Positions 33,661-46,245 of a stretch of 64,000 bases of DNA are shown one piece after another. The notes under the pieces are model-generated. The model made no database searches. It saw only the letters and a program-made list of their open reading frames with translations, and was not told the origin of the DNA. This stretch comes from Gossypium raimondii (taxonomy: Eukaryota > Streptophyta > Magnoliopsida > Malvales > Malvaceae). The stretch is from assembly GCF_025698545.1 (NCBI RefSeq), contig NC_068569.1:6882001-6946000 (forward strand), in the 5' to 3' direction. The position numbers and the translations under genes were made by a program. The stretch's first letter is position 1; every line of letters starts with the position of its first letter.

Positions 33661-35919
33661 ACTCTGAAATTTTAACTTTCACCGATTTTAAATTTTCTGT
33701 AACGACATTATTCTTGAATTTTTTAAAGTTAGAATTTAAATAGGTGGAAAACTTTGTTTTTGTTCTTTCATTTCCGTACCGAAATGCCATTTTCTTTCTT
33801 TGCTTTTTCCCCCTGTTTTTACTTAAGCTCATGTTTTCCAGCTTCATTCCAAACATTAAAATGCGGACGCAAGTTAAGAAGAAGACTCTAGACTTGAGGT
33901 CAACTTGTCAACTGGATCCGCACTTGTCTGAAACTATTGATGTCGAAATAGACGATACCTTAACCAACACTACCTATTGCAATTTCGGCCCACAACAATA
34001 TACCACAGGCGCCATCCTTTTTCATCCATTATTTACGTGTACCTCTGCCTTTACACCCATTTTGTAGCTGTTTTTCTTTAAAAGAAAAAGAGAGAAATTT
34101 CAACCCACCTATAGAGTTCCTAAAAACAAGGAAGAACATGATGAAAAGTTGGAGTAATTCACGAAGCCATAGGCTATTAATTGTCTATCAAAATATATGG
34201 GGTCAATAGGCTATTAATTTTCCAAGCATATATATTCTAATTTCCTAGCTCTCATGATTCAAAATTTCAATTTCAGGCTAATAAGCCAAGTGGAAAATGA
34301 CTGCCAGTAGCTACCATCTTAAATCCTTTGTATCATGTGCCTAAAACTAGGTTTCATACATATATATACATCTGTATGATGATGATGACCACGACAACAA
34401 GCATCAAAGTTGTTTTATATACATTATCTCTATAAAATATACATATAGGCAGCCACGTCTAGCTCGTGATCTTCCCACCCGACCAACCATCCATATCTTT
34501 ACTCGCTCCTACGTCGATCGATAGATACATATATAGATATAGCATTTTTGATGAAATGTAGCATGTGTCTTTCTTTTGTCCTGTTTTCTGCTGACAGAGA
34601 TTCGCTCAATCAATGTTGGGTCGATCGACAAGTTGATTTTTAGAACGATAATGAACACCTATACAAACACTAGAAACAATAATTCTTCTTTGCCCCAAGA
34701 AAAAAAAAAGCAACCTTCTTTCCAGACTCTACCTCCATTGTTAATTGTTACAGATAGACCAAATTTCACCTTGCAATGTTATAGCGGCCACATGCCAGCT
34801 CTTGAGTTGAGCCACACTGCTCGCCTAGTTCGGAATGGGTAGCAATATTTGATTATTTGGCTTTAAATAAATTCATATCCAATAGTAACTCATATCTACT
34901 CTACTACTGGAGGAAAAATAAATTCTAATGTGATGTAAGTTATGGTCCTTGATTCACAAGTGACTTCCAAACACTTCGCCAATGTAATGAAGAATTAGCC
35001 AAAATAAGCCAAGCAATATAATAAAGATTGGGCAGCTAGCTTCTTTAGTACTAACGATCTAGATGCATGCACGTAAAAGATACATATAGTTATCAACTAG
35101 GCATAACCTAATTATATTGATTAGAAGAAAATGATAATGTATGGTCAAACCACGAGTAACTTTCAAATTGTATCGAAAACTCAAACTCATATCAGTAAAT
35201 TACTGGTGAAGACTAAAATGGGAATGACTAAACTTATCAATGGATTGGAATTTATGTATAGTCTAATTGAGAATGGTATTTTCCCGTGGAAATTCTAAAG
35301 AAAGAAAAAGGCATGATAGACGACAGGTACTTAGGCTTTCTCTCCAAAGGAGAAAAATATCAAAGCCATGTTTCTAAAAATATCTTCTTTTCCTCTCGTT
35401 TTTTGCCCAATAAAATTGATTCGTATGGGTTAACTCTTAATCACTGTCTGAAAAAGCCGATTTCTTGTATTTATTGAAATGTGTTTTAATAAAAAGACTT
35501 TCATAGTTTCACCCATATTTTGTTTTTTATTATTTATAATTCCAATTATAGTTTAATAATTTTAAGGTCATTATGATTTCAATCTACTACTATATGTTGG
35601 AGGTAGGGATAAAATTTATTAAGTTTTAAAGAGAGAATGCATGTTCAGATATTATAAATGACATTGTTAAAGAGATACCAAATCCAAACCCAGATTATAA
35701 CGATAAAAATATTTAAAAAGAAAAAGAAAAAATATTACTTCTTTTAAACTTAACTATTCTTAATTAATAATTTATAATTGTGTTTTAAAAGGTGTCAGTT
35801 TACAATTAATCCATTAGATAAATATTTATTGATGAATGGAGATTGATTATTTGATTTCATAAATGAAGGAAAGTCATAATTTTAAATTTTATTCAATTGA
35901 TTTATTTAATAAATTATCC
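33661..35919. other. Intergenic DNA
   Basis: No gene is recognised. The small open frames at 33744-34067 and 34576-34842 lack any family resemblance and start in T-rich or A-rich DNA. A TA-rich run lies near 34360-34370 and a GATCGATCGATAGATAC patch near 34515. Confidence 0.4.
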
Positions 35920-35924
35920 TGTTT

Positions 35925-36280
35925 GTGAGGGAAGCTTTATGTTGGCTGGGGCGGAAGGAGTTTAATGCTGTTATTATTGAATACGACAGCTTGCTGGTGA
36001 TCAATGGTGTCAATGGCTCTGAGTTGGGTTTATTAGTTTCTGGACACGAAGCAAACAAAGTGGCTCATCATCTTGCTCAAATTGCGCCTTCGTATTCTCG
36101 GTTTCAGGAGTGGAGCTCTCCCCCCACTGCTCTTATGTCGCTTTTCAATGCCAATCAGGCGATTATGGCTACTGCAAAGATTGGATGTAAATCTATCCAC
36201 TTGAGGCTAATTCATCCATCTCTGTTATGTCATTTTTCGTTTTGTAATCTTATTAATGAAATGTCTCTTTACTAAAAAAA
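35925..36280 (+). mobile_element. 5'-truncated LINE tail (RNase H-like end)
   Basis: The reading EALCWLGRKEFNAVIIEYDSLLVI, then HEANKVAHHLAQIA and QEWSSPPTAL, matches the RNase H-like domain that ends plant L1-type ORF2. A 3' tail with TTAATGAAATG and an A-run at about 36276-36283 follows. The rest of the LINE is missing, as expected of a dead-on-arrival insertion. No clear flanking duplication was found. Confidence 0.7.
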
Positions 36281-36283
36281 ATA

Positions 36284-37139
36284 TTTCAAAATTTTAACAT
36301 CTACAATTTACTTTGTATTGTTAAAAGAAAAGAGAAGAAGAAAACGTGGGTTCAAAGTGATCTTCAATAATTCAGTGCAAAATATCTATATGCATTAAAT
36401 TAAATACTGTCTCATTTAAAATAATAATGCTGTAAATGATTCCATCCCACAACACAAGAATTGAAGAAACAAACAGGGGAAGTAACAAATCCCAGTAAAG
36501 CATTCAAACATAAAATAATTTCTCCATAATTAATTAAAAGATTATAAAGTCTTCACATTGTTAATTTCTAAAAGAATGATGCATGCATATTACATCAATT
36601 AAGAAATTATGTTCCAAATTAAACTTTGATTAGGACGAGACTAGAAAAATTACATGTGCTACATAGATGGATTCATATGAAGTTCAACATCTTTCTTTTG
36701 TCTTCTATCTTTGTTAATCATATAAATTATTAATATTTAAAATACAAAAAATTTATTAATCAAATGTTTAAAATCCATAATTACCTTCTTCTTTTTGTTT
36801 GTTTTGTTTTACATTGTAACGATTTAACCAAGTATTATTAGTAAAATTTTCATCCTTCGTACAAGCCTAAACATGTTTTGCGTTATTCATATTAATAGTG
36901 TCATAATAAATGATTGAACATATTGGTGTCTAAGTTGTTGAATTACACTACAACTATAACTTGTTTCAAAGTCTTTAAATACCCCAGCTTCTAAAAACAA
37001 AGTGCTTTCATGTATCCATTGAACTAGAGTCTCTTTCTGCCCTTCACTCTCCTCCTCCTATTTTTCAACATATCTTCTTTGCCATTACTGTAGCCTTTGA
37101 CTTTACCAGTACTCTCACTGTGTATAACTGGGGGAAACA
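36284..37139 (+). promoter_or_regulatory. GIL1-like 5' flank and promoter
   Basis: AT-rich DNA. TTTAAATA at 36974-36981 is a plausible TATA box 159 bp before the ATG at 37140. The CT-rich stretch 37025-37075 would lie in the 5' leader. Confidence 0.5.
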
Positions 37140-40100
37140 ATGCTTCCAAGCAGCTTGCTTTGTTCCATGCGTCCCAACTTCTCAAGGTAATTACTTATAT
37201 ATTTTTTTCTTTTTGGTATGGAAATTGAAAGGGGTACAAGAGTTACAAGGAACCAATAGTTTGCTGGGGTTTTGCTCCAAGGAATAAGCTCATTTTAAAG
37301 GATGAATATTGAGAAATGGGAATCCTTGATCCCAAAGTAAACTATATTGGGTTGTATATTTAACAACTTTGGGAAGATGGATAGATAGGATTGTTTAGAT
37401 GCCTAAACCAAACGCTACTAGACAAAGGGTCTGAGATAATAAGAGATGAAGAGCAGTCCCATTTCAAATCATGCATGCATCAATAATCATGTTGTGTAGA
37501 TTGAAAGTGAGAACTGATTTTGTTGTTGATCAGGTACCTTAGTCTAAATCAAACATGACTTTGATATGAAGCAAAGTTTGCAAACAAATCAACACAGGTT
37601 TTTGTCAATAACTTCAATTTCACTTGTCAATTGTTCCTTCCCCAAGCGTTTAGACCTCTTTTCCCTCCCTTTTTTTTGTTTTTAAGCAATGAAACAGGGC
37701 TAATGTCTTGTAATGAAGGATTGGTGATTTGATTTTCGTGTCCACCCCGACTGTACAAGACGTCACCATATAATAAATTCTATTTTGATACCAGCACTAC
37801 AAAGAGATAATTTACAACAACATTTTGTTATTTTCTTCCAACTTGGATGAATTTCTAGGTTACAAGACGCCAAAACTCAATAAATTTTAGATTTCTTCTT
37901 CTCCTTCTTCCTTTGGGGGACCTCTCCTTCAATTAGCCATTTAATCATCTATAAACAAATAGGCCAAACATTGAAAAAAAGAAACAAACATAATATACAA
38001 AACACACACACACACACTAATCACAAAAAATATCTACACCATACACGTGTTTCAAAGGGCATTTTGGTAAATACAAAACTAAACCAATCGCATGTGTGAA
38101 GCGAGTGCACAGTGAAAAGCTTTAACAATGGCTTGAATGTTTTGTTGAGGTAGCAGGAAGAAGAAAGGGAACCGGGATAGCCTGGAAACTGAAGCCAAAG
38201 GCCTTGACTTTTGGTACGCCGTTCCGTTTAACAAAGATCCGTTTCAGAATCAGTCGTCGTCAAGATTCTCTTTAAGATCTGATAATTCTCACCTTTCCAG
38301 GTCTGCCTCCTTTTTATAACATTAAAAGGAACTTCCTTTTCTTGGTATTTGATTTTTGCTATCTTCAGCTGATGTGGTGTTACGTTTTATCCTGCGCATC
38401 CTCATTTAATAAGAAAGTTTGCAACTTTGCTTGAAAAGACTCCAAAGCTTTTCTCACTCACTGAGTTCGCTGTTCATCTCATTTTTGCTTGTTTCAGAAA
38501 CGGGGCAGCGGTCAAGGCGAAGAAGAAAGGAGACATGGCGACCAAAGTATCGAACTTTTCGGATCTGATACAACGTGTTGCAGCTTCTTGTTTATTGCAC
38601 CCGCTCGCCGCCGGTAGGCAAGAATCCGGCGAAGCTGACACCCTGACTGACGATGTTATTGAGGAGGACCCTGATGAAGAAGAATACTACGAGTATAACA
38701 ATTCGAGTGAGGATGAAGAGAAAGAAAATGGGGTGAAGGGGGCGGAAAAGTCGAGGAGAATAGCGACAGTTTGGAACAATAACGGAGAGAAAACGAAGGA
38801 AATGGTGACGTTAATGGAGGAGGTTTTCGAGGCGGTGGCGGAAATGAAGAAGGCTTACGTAAGGTTACAAGAGGCGCATTGTCCGTGGGACCCGGAGAGG
38901 ATGAGGGCGGCTGACGTTGCGGTGGTGGGTGAGCTGAGGAGGCTTGGGGTGTTGAGGGAAAGGTTTAGGAGAGGGACGCGCGGTGGTGGCGGTCGAGGGA
39001 AAGGACACGTGGCTATGCTGAAGGAAGTGGTGGCGCCATACGAGGCGGCGGTGGAGGACTTGAAGAGGGAAGTGAAGGTTAAGGAGGTGGAGATCGAGAA
39101 CCTGAAAGAGAAGCTCAACACTGTCACTTGCCTTTCCAATGGCGGAAAGAAAGGACGGAGTTTTTCCAAGAGGAAAGTCAGCTGCAGTCAAGGTAATTCG
39201 CTTTGAAATTACCTTTTTAGACTAATAATTAGATAGCCGTTTTTCCTTCTATATTTGTATCTCTTTTGACGAAATTTAGGGTTATATTGGTAATTGTCGA
39301 AATTAGACAATATGCTAATAAAGTTGAAAATATTATAACCGGCCAATGGTATCATGCCACCTTGTCAAAGAGTAATGGTCAAACCAACTATTCCACTTTC
39401 ATATTCAAATAACCTAGGAAGAAATTAGTTTTTCTGGCAAATTATTATGGGAATTTTAAGGTTATCAATGATTTATCTCAGAAAAATTTGACTATGCTCG
39501 TGTTGGGTTTATGGCCGTAATTTAGTTTAGAAGATAAATATCTACCAATATCTTGAGTTTAAGCTTTTTGCTTGTTCCTGGTGGCAGTACTTGGAGCAGC
39601 GCCAGTACCAACACCGGAGCTGTTCGAGGCTACAATGTGTCAGGTGAAGGAAGCATCAAAGTCCTTCACATCTCTCCTCCTTTCCCTCATGCGCGAGGCT
39701 CGCTGGGATATTGCTGCCGCTGTCCGATCTATTGAAGCTGCAACAGCTGCTCATGATACCACCGCTTATACCACCACGATAACTCCCTCTGTTATTGCAA
39801 ATCACCATGCCAAGTACGCGCTCGAGTCGTATGTTTCACGCAAAATTTTTCAAGGATTCGACCACGAGACTTTCTACATGGATGGCAGCCTTTCTTCCTT
39901 ACTTAATCCCGATCAGTACCATCGGGAGTGCTTCACTCAATACCGTGACATGAAAGCAATGGATCCGGTTGAACTTCTCGGAATCTTGCCTACCTGCAAT
40001 TTTGGCAAGTTCTGCTCGAAAAAGTACCTTGCCATCGTTCATCCCAAGATGGAAGAATCCTTGTTCGGGGACTTGGAGCAGCGCAACCAAGTAATGGCCG

Positions 40101-40378
40101 GGAATCATCCAAGGAGTCAGTTTTATGGGGAGTTCTTGGGGCTGGCCAAGGCAATTTGGTTGCTTCATTTGCTTGCTTTCTCACTTGACCCTTCACCAAG
40201 CCAATTCGAAGCAAGTCGGGGAGCAGAGTTTCATCCACACTATATGGAAAGTGTCGGCAAGATTTCTGGTGGGCGAGTACCTACAGGTCAGATTGTTGGA
40301 TTCCCAGTTAGCCCTGGGTTCAAGCTAGGAAATGGTTCTGTTGTGAAGGCTAGGGTTTACCTGGTGGCTAGGACTTAA
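37140..40378 (+). CDS. GIL1-like: GRAVITROPIC IN THE LIGHT 1-like DUF641 protein (four exons)
   Basis: GIL1-type proteins act in light control of negative gravitropism in hypocotyls; related DUF641 proteins bind receptor kinases. Exons are 37140-37186, 38157-38300, 38498-39192 and 39588-40378. All are GT-AG with consistent phases, giving 558 residues. The first two exons add 63 residues (MLPSSLLCSMRPNFS, then KKKGNRDSLETEAKGLDFWY) before the conserved MATKVSNFSDLIQRV at 77. An acidic run (DDVIEEDPDEEEYYEY) follows, then the DUF641 helices (EEVFEAVAEMKKAYVRLQEAHCPWD), a likely coiled coil at about 244-275, and the C-terminal GIL1 region (YALESYVSRKIFQGFDHETF to GFPVSPGF). A shorter product starting at 38535 (482 residues) is possible if the upstream exons are untranslated. 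Confidence 0.87.
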
Positions 40379-41659
40379 AGACTTCTTGTATCTGCCTTAA
40401 TAGGTTTTAGGATTTACGGTAGGGGAATCGGATTTAGCTTGCTGTTGCTATTACCGGACATCACTCGGAGGAATTTCTGGGGATTGTTATTACACTGATC
40501 TGATGTTAGGATTATTTAGGTCCTTTTTTCAGCTGTATGTAACAAGAGTATTTGCTCTTTAAGAAATTGATTTAAACTCCACGGATCTTTGCCTTGGTTG
40601 TACGGTTTGTTTTATCAAATCCTTGCCAGTCATGAAACCTGTATATCCAGATGCAATAATATTTAAAACAGAATTTATTAAGAGTTTGTATGAACGGAGT
40701 GGCAGGGTAAAATCTTATGTTCTTCAGCAAAGATGTGTCTGCAACAGATATATATATATATATGTGCAAATTCATGTTTAATGGATGTGTTCCAAAATCC
40801 TTCTATTGTGTATGAAATTTATGATTTCCATTGGCGCAAATCCAATCTTGGAATTTAAGATGAGAAAAAATTTCTCATTGGTGGCAAATGCTTATTCATT
40901 AAGCGGGGAAAATCCTATTTAAAAAGCAAAAAGATTATACTTCGACTCTTGCAAAGAACGGATTAACAGGGTCAGCTGCCCAATTAATCCTCATCCTTAC
41001 ATACCGTTACTGTATAAGATAGATCTCGTTACCATACAAGATGAGATGGATTAAGCGTTGGTATCATCGAATTTAAAGTTCTTTCTTTGATCCTCAAGGA
41101 ATGAAGTTCATAGTAATCTCTTGTTGATCTTCAGGTCATACTGGAATAGTTGATCAAAGTGTGGCTGATATATGAGATATGATTAAAAGATTTAAAAGAA
41201 AAATCACTTGAAAAAGGGGAAATTACGATAAGATATGACGTAGCAAAAGTAAAGCCGAGGGAGGGTGTAGGGGATGTCGTGGAAAAGGAAGAATGCCATA
41301 AGCTAGCAGCCAAAGGGAAGCATAATGATTGAACAATCAGGGCAAAGCATTGTTTCCACCTTCAACCAAGTTCCCTTACACTAACAAACAAGCCCACATC
41401 AATTTCTTGATAGACATGTCCACTATCGATTATCGGCTTGCAACCTAAACTGTTTTTTTTGGTGCGACTCATTTTGATAAAAACTACAAAATTCTTCTAA
41501 CCCCTTCATCTACTCAGACAAATAGCTTAACTTTTAGGTAGTCTTAAAACCTTTCCTACCAATGTTGGTACTATTGCATGATTCCAAATACAATGCGGAA
41601 AAAGATATTTGTCTATATAGTGTTAATTTATGCTTATTACATTCTCTCCGTTTCGTTTA
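40379..41659. other. GIL1-like 3' flank and intergenic DNA
   Basis: The likely 3' untranslated region covers the first 200 bp or so. A TA run lies at 40747-40762. No other gene is recognised. Confidence 0.4.
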
Positions 41660-42419
41660 GGGCTAGTTCTTTATTACTTTTAAAAAGTGCTTTTGAGAAG
41701 TGTTTTTGAAAAGTTTAGTTTAAAATTTGAGTTTTTAGCATTGCTGTAACACCCCCAACCTGTATCCCTCGCCGGAACCGGGTTACGGAGCATTACCGGA
41801 GATTACAGATCAAACAGACAGAAATCTCAAACATTTTATATCATCAAAGCAAGTCATCAAATCATCATTTTAATCCAAATTATAAACTCTCAAAAATAGA
41901 TTTTATAACTACATTTACAATCAAACCACAAAATAACTAATATTTAGACACTCTAGGTACATGCCGACACAAAGAAATAAACATCACCATATTTGAGTTC
42001 GAGATCGTTGTTGGATGCTGAATCAACGATCAAACTTAAGTACTTAACCTGAGCACGGAAACAAACCGTACGCTGAGTATAAACTCAGTGGTATTTCTAT
42101 AATCCGAATATTTAGAAATAAAACAATAAAATATGTATAATAAAATGTCAAGCACAATTGAACATTTAAAACCATATGATACTCAATTATCATCACTTGC
42201 TATATATAATAACTTTTCACATTCAATTCATGAGTATATAACTCGTGTATTCCATGTATTTATAACATATTTCATATTTTGTTTTCAATTCACTATCGTT
42301 TTTCATATTCTATTTTCAATTCACTATCTCATATTATTATTATTAGCCCAAAGTAGATTTTATAAAACACACCGGATATACAGAACAAATACAAAAGTGC
42401 ATTATTATGCACTAATGAA

Positions 42420-42500
42420 CAGAGAGCACTAAAGTGCTATACAGACAGCACAGATGTGCTAAATAGAGAGCACTGACATGCTAAATATCAGAGAGCGCGC
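42420..42500. repeat. Short GCACT/GTGCT repeat block in the outer LTR
   Basis: Three to four drifting units built on AGAGAGCACTAAAGTGCT and ACAGCACAGATGTGCTAAAT. Confidence 0.6.
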
Positions 42501-42626
42501 TAGAGTTCCTTAATGGCATGCCACTAATATCCCAGTAGTTCTAAATTCCATCTACTCAGGCATTAAGGCTGAATTTTATACATATAAAAAATAATAATCC
42601 AATTATCATATTTGCACAATTTCACA

Positions 42627-42659
42627 TTTACACACACACACACACACATATATATATAT
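42627..42659. repeat. (CA)n(TA)n microsatellite
   Basis: A run of alternating CA changing into TA within the outer LTR. Confidence 0.8.
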
Positions 42660-43375
42660 TCATAGTATATATATATTCCGATTCAATTCAACCAATATAA
42701 TTTCATCACATATCAAGACAATCCATTTCAATTGTAAAACACAATAATTCTCACTTCAATCACTTATCATAACATTTAATTAAAATACAACAATTAACAA
42801 TTAGATTCGAATTATAGAAATACAAACTAGGAATTCTGAGCTATTCGATGTCGACTATATTTTTTCCCTTTTAAGTCGAGAATTCCGGTTCGATGCTAGC
42901 TACGGAATTAAAATAATTAAAAATCATCAATACAATACCATTCAATCTCACATTAAATATTTCAATTTTTACTCAATATTTTTCTAAATTCAATTTTAGT
43001 CCCTGAACCGAGACTAACTTTTATTCTCAAAACTAATTTCATATTTTCATTTCATTCCCACTTTAAACTAATTTAACTCTCTAATTTCACCATAAATCCT
43101 TAATTTCAAATTCTCTCAATTTAGGCCCTATTAATTCAAAACTTATGTTTTATTTTACAAATCAACCCTTTACTAACTTCTAACTTGAAATTCAATCAAT
43201 TTAACCCCTAATTCATCAATTAATTCAGCATAACTCATGTCTAAAAATTAACTATCTTTCAAATTTTCAACATAAATCATGACATATTTTGTTCTATAAC
43301 TCAAAAAACTCAAAAATTACAAGAATAGGGACTAAATTGACTTACCAATTGAGCTTGAAACTTCAAAACCCCAAA

Positions 43376-46245
43376 TGTAATAGCCCGATTTTAGGCTTAG
43401 TCGGAACAGTGGTTTCGGGACCACAAATCCGACGAAAAAAAAATGTAATGGCTTGAATTTTCAGAGGTGTCGGAACGGTGATTCGAGATCACTAAATTCG
43501 ACAAATGGGTAGAAAATATTATTAATTTAGTAAGTATAAGTTAAATATGAAGTTAGGAAAATTTTTGAAATAGTGAATAGTGCACTAGAAATAAATATTA
43601 AAATAATTAGAATCGAAATGAGGTATCAAGACCTCGGGGATTTTAAACTGAGCCATAAATATTTTTATAAATATTTATGGAGTGTTAAAAAGTTAGTATT
43701 AAAGTTTCGTTAAGAAATTTTAAAATTCGATAATTAATTGAACAAAAAGGACTAAATTGTAACAAATGCAAAATTTTGGGAAATGATTAAATAGCTTAAA
43801 TGATAAAAGGAAGAGGGCTTAAAAGACAAATAGACCCAAGGTCTATTTGGGCTGGACGGCAGAGGCATGAAATCAGCAAGAAAGTAAGGAGAATTAAGGG
43901 CAAAATTGGAAAATTGCAAATTTTGCTTAATAAAGTTAGGACCCAAGTGGAATTATCTAGATTTCTCTTCATTTTTCTGAATTCTCATCAGCTAAAACAC
44001 CATGGAAGGGCTTCTTCAAGCTGGTTCTTCATATTTTTATTACAAGTAAGTTCAATTCTTGACTATTTCTTGAAATTTTTGTATTTTTATGACTTTTACA
44101 ACTAGGCCCACTTGTTAAATTCATTAGTTTTTGATTTTATGAAAGAAGTTGATATGAATATGTGCTGGAAGTATATGATGATTTAGCATGAAATTAGAGC
44201 TTTAAATTGTTCATATGCTGATTTTATTGAAAGAATTGAATAGAAAGTGAATGTTTGGGACCTAATAGTAAAAGAGTTTGAAGATAGAGTTATATGTGGA
44301 AATTCTGAATTTCAATAGTTGTGTAACAACTTATAATGTCTAGTAAAGTACTAATTGAGAAAATTAGATTAATTGAGGGGTTAATTGAGAAAGGACCGAA
44401 TTGTATAAACTGTGAAATTTGGGGCAAAATGGAAATCAACATTTTGCACTAAAGCAGTTTTGGACAGCAGCAGTAGTGTAACTTTGAAAATCACCAAAAT
44501 TGTAGAGATTGAATTAGAGGATGAATAAAATATGAAACTAAAGCTTATTGAGTCTAGTTTCTTATAAAAGAAATGATGTGAGCAATGGAATTGTAAATCA
44601 TGAGATATAATAGATTTTGTGAGACAAGGTCAGAATGAATTCGGGTTCCCCTGTTCTGACTTTGGAAAATCATTAAAAATTGTAAAAAAATGATTATGAG
44701 TTATAGTTTATATGGTTAGAATCCTTAATGAGTCTATTTTTAGAAGAAACAAGCTAAAACATCATCCGAATTCTGTACAATGAGATAATTAATTTTTAGT
44801 GAAGAGTGGTCGGAACTGTCAGACAGCGAAACAGGGGAAACTTTAAAGAATAAACTGTACTATTTGGCTGAACCAAAAATTATGAAAATTTTATGGTATG
44901 AAGATATGTGAGTCTAATTTCAGGGAAAATTAACGGATCTTAATTTGGAGCTCTGTAGCTCCGGATAAAAATAATTTAGTGACTCTGACTCGGATAAACA
45001 GCTTTGAATATACATGTTAGTGAATATTGAAATTATGGTTAATGTTGTTTAAGTGTGTTATACACATTAAGGATGTGGAATGGAGAGGAGGAGGAGGAAA
45101 ATTGGGAAATATATGAATGATTCGTGTATAAATGGTCATATGTTTGATTATAACTCATAAACGATGAAATATGAATGATGCTTATTTTTGTGCATTATTG
45201 GTCATGGTTTAAGCTCATGTGTGAAAATAAAGTTTCATAGTATGTGTGCATGGTATATTCAGTATATGATTTGGCATGAAATAATACCATGAATGGTTTA
45301 TGAATTAACACATGTTGGTAAGCCTGATATATGAATAAATGATCAAATTGAGCGGAACGCCGGATTTGAGTACTTCTGATCAAGTGACAAAGTGATAAGT
45401 GGTAGCTTTAGCTACACTTATCTGATCAAGTGACAAGTGAAAAGTGATAAGTGATAGCTTCGGCTACACTTATCTGATCAAGAGACAAAGTGATAAGTGG
45501 CTACACTTATCTGATCAAGAAACAAAGTGATAAGTGGCTACACTTATCTGATCAAGAGACAAAGTGATAAGTGGCTACACTTATCTGATCAAGAAACAAA
45601 GTGATAGGTGGCTACACTTATCTGATCAGGGACAAGTGATAAGTGATCATACGTAAGACCATAGTTATACTATGGCAAAGTGAAAGTGAAGTACTCAATT
45701 TTCCGTGACCGTTCCCTAATTTGATTAAGGATGGTAAGTGACAAATGGGCCCGAAAGAATTAAAGTAAATGGATAAGTGGTAGTGTATTTATATCAGGAC
45801 GATGTTGTTATTCAAACTAAAGTGATATTTTCATTGCTAAATTGAGAATTTCATAAATGTGTTATTGAATGGTATAATCAATAAACATTGAGTTAAATGG
45901 TAAATACGTATTAGTTTTGAATTTGATGTCATTGAATTGTACGTGAATTAAATGGAAATTGCTAGTGATATGATTTAAATTATGAGCATGAGAAATTGCG
46001 AATTGAATGAAATGGAAATGAAGCATTAAATTGCATGAGTATGTATCGGGTCTCACAGGCCCTAATTATTATGATTATAATATTTTGATGATATATTGTG
46101 AAAAGTTATAGAAACATGTTTATTATTTTGAAAGTTTTAATTTTGATGAAATTTTATAACTCGGTTAAATACGTTTACAAGTGTATGTGTTTTGGTAAGG
46201 CCTCGTACCCTATTCCGGTGTTGGATACGGTTAAGGGGTGTTACA
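43376..46245 (-). mobile_element. Solo LTR inside the outer LTR (inner LTR), CCAAA duplication
   Basis: On the plus strand it starts TGTAATAGCCCGATTTTAGG and ends TTAAGGGGTGTTACA, so it is inverted relative to its host. It is flanked by CCAAA on both sides (43371-43375 and 46246-46250). At 2.87 kb it is the same family as the solo LTR at 16143-19169; the reverse complement of its right end matches that LTR's start for over 200 bp. There is no coding sequence. Confidence 0.87.
45376..45650. repeat. 37-bp minisatellite in the inner LTR
   Basis: About seven units of the type CTGATCAAGAGACAAAGTGA followed by TAAGTGGCTACACTTAT. Four consecutive central units are 37 bp and nearly identical; the outer ones are longer or truncated. 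Confidence 0.9.

Noticed and set aside
33744-34067. 107-residue open frame (+) just after the tRNA gene
   Set aside because: Phe-rich start from T-rich DNA and no recognisable domain; not enough to call a gene.
34576-34842. 88-residue open frame (+)
   Set aside because: No motif, low-complexity Asn/Lys patches and no splice or promoter support.
38855-39191. Two overlapping 104-108 residue frames on the minus strand
   Set aside because: Shadows of the GC-rich GIL1-like exon; the plus-strand reading carries the conserved DUF641 motifs.
45376-45650. CRISPR-like regular repeats
   Set aside because: Units are directly tandem without unique spacers and lie inside a plant LTR; it is a minisatellite.
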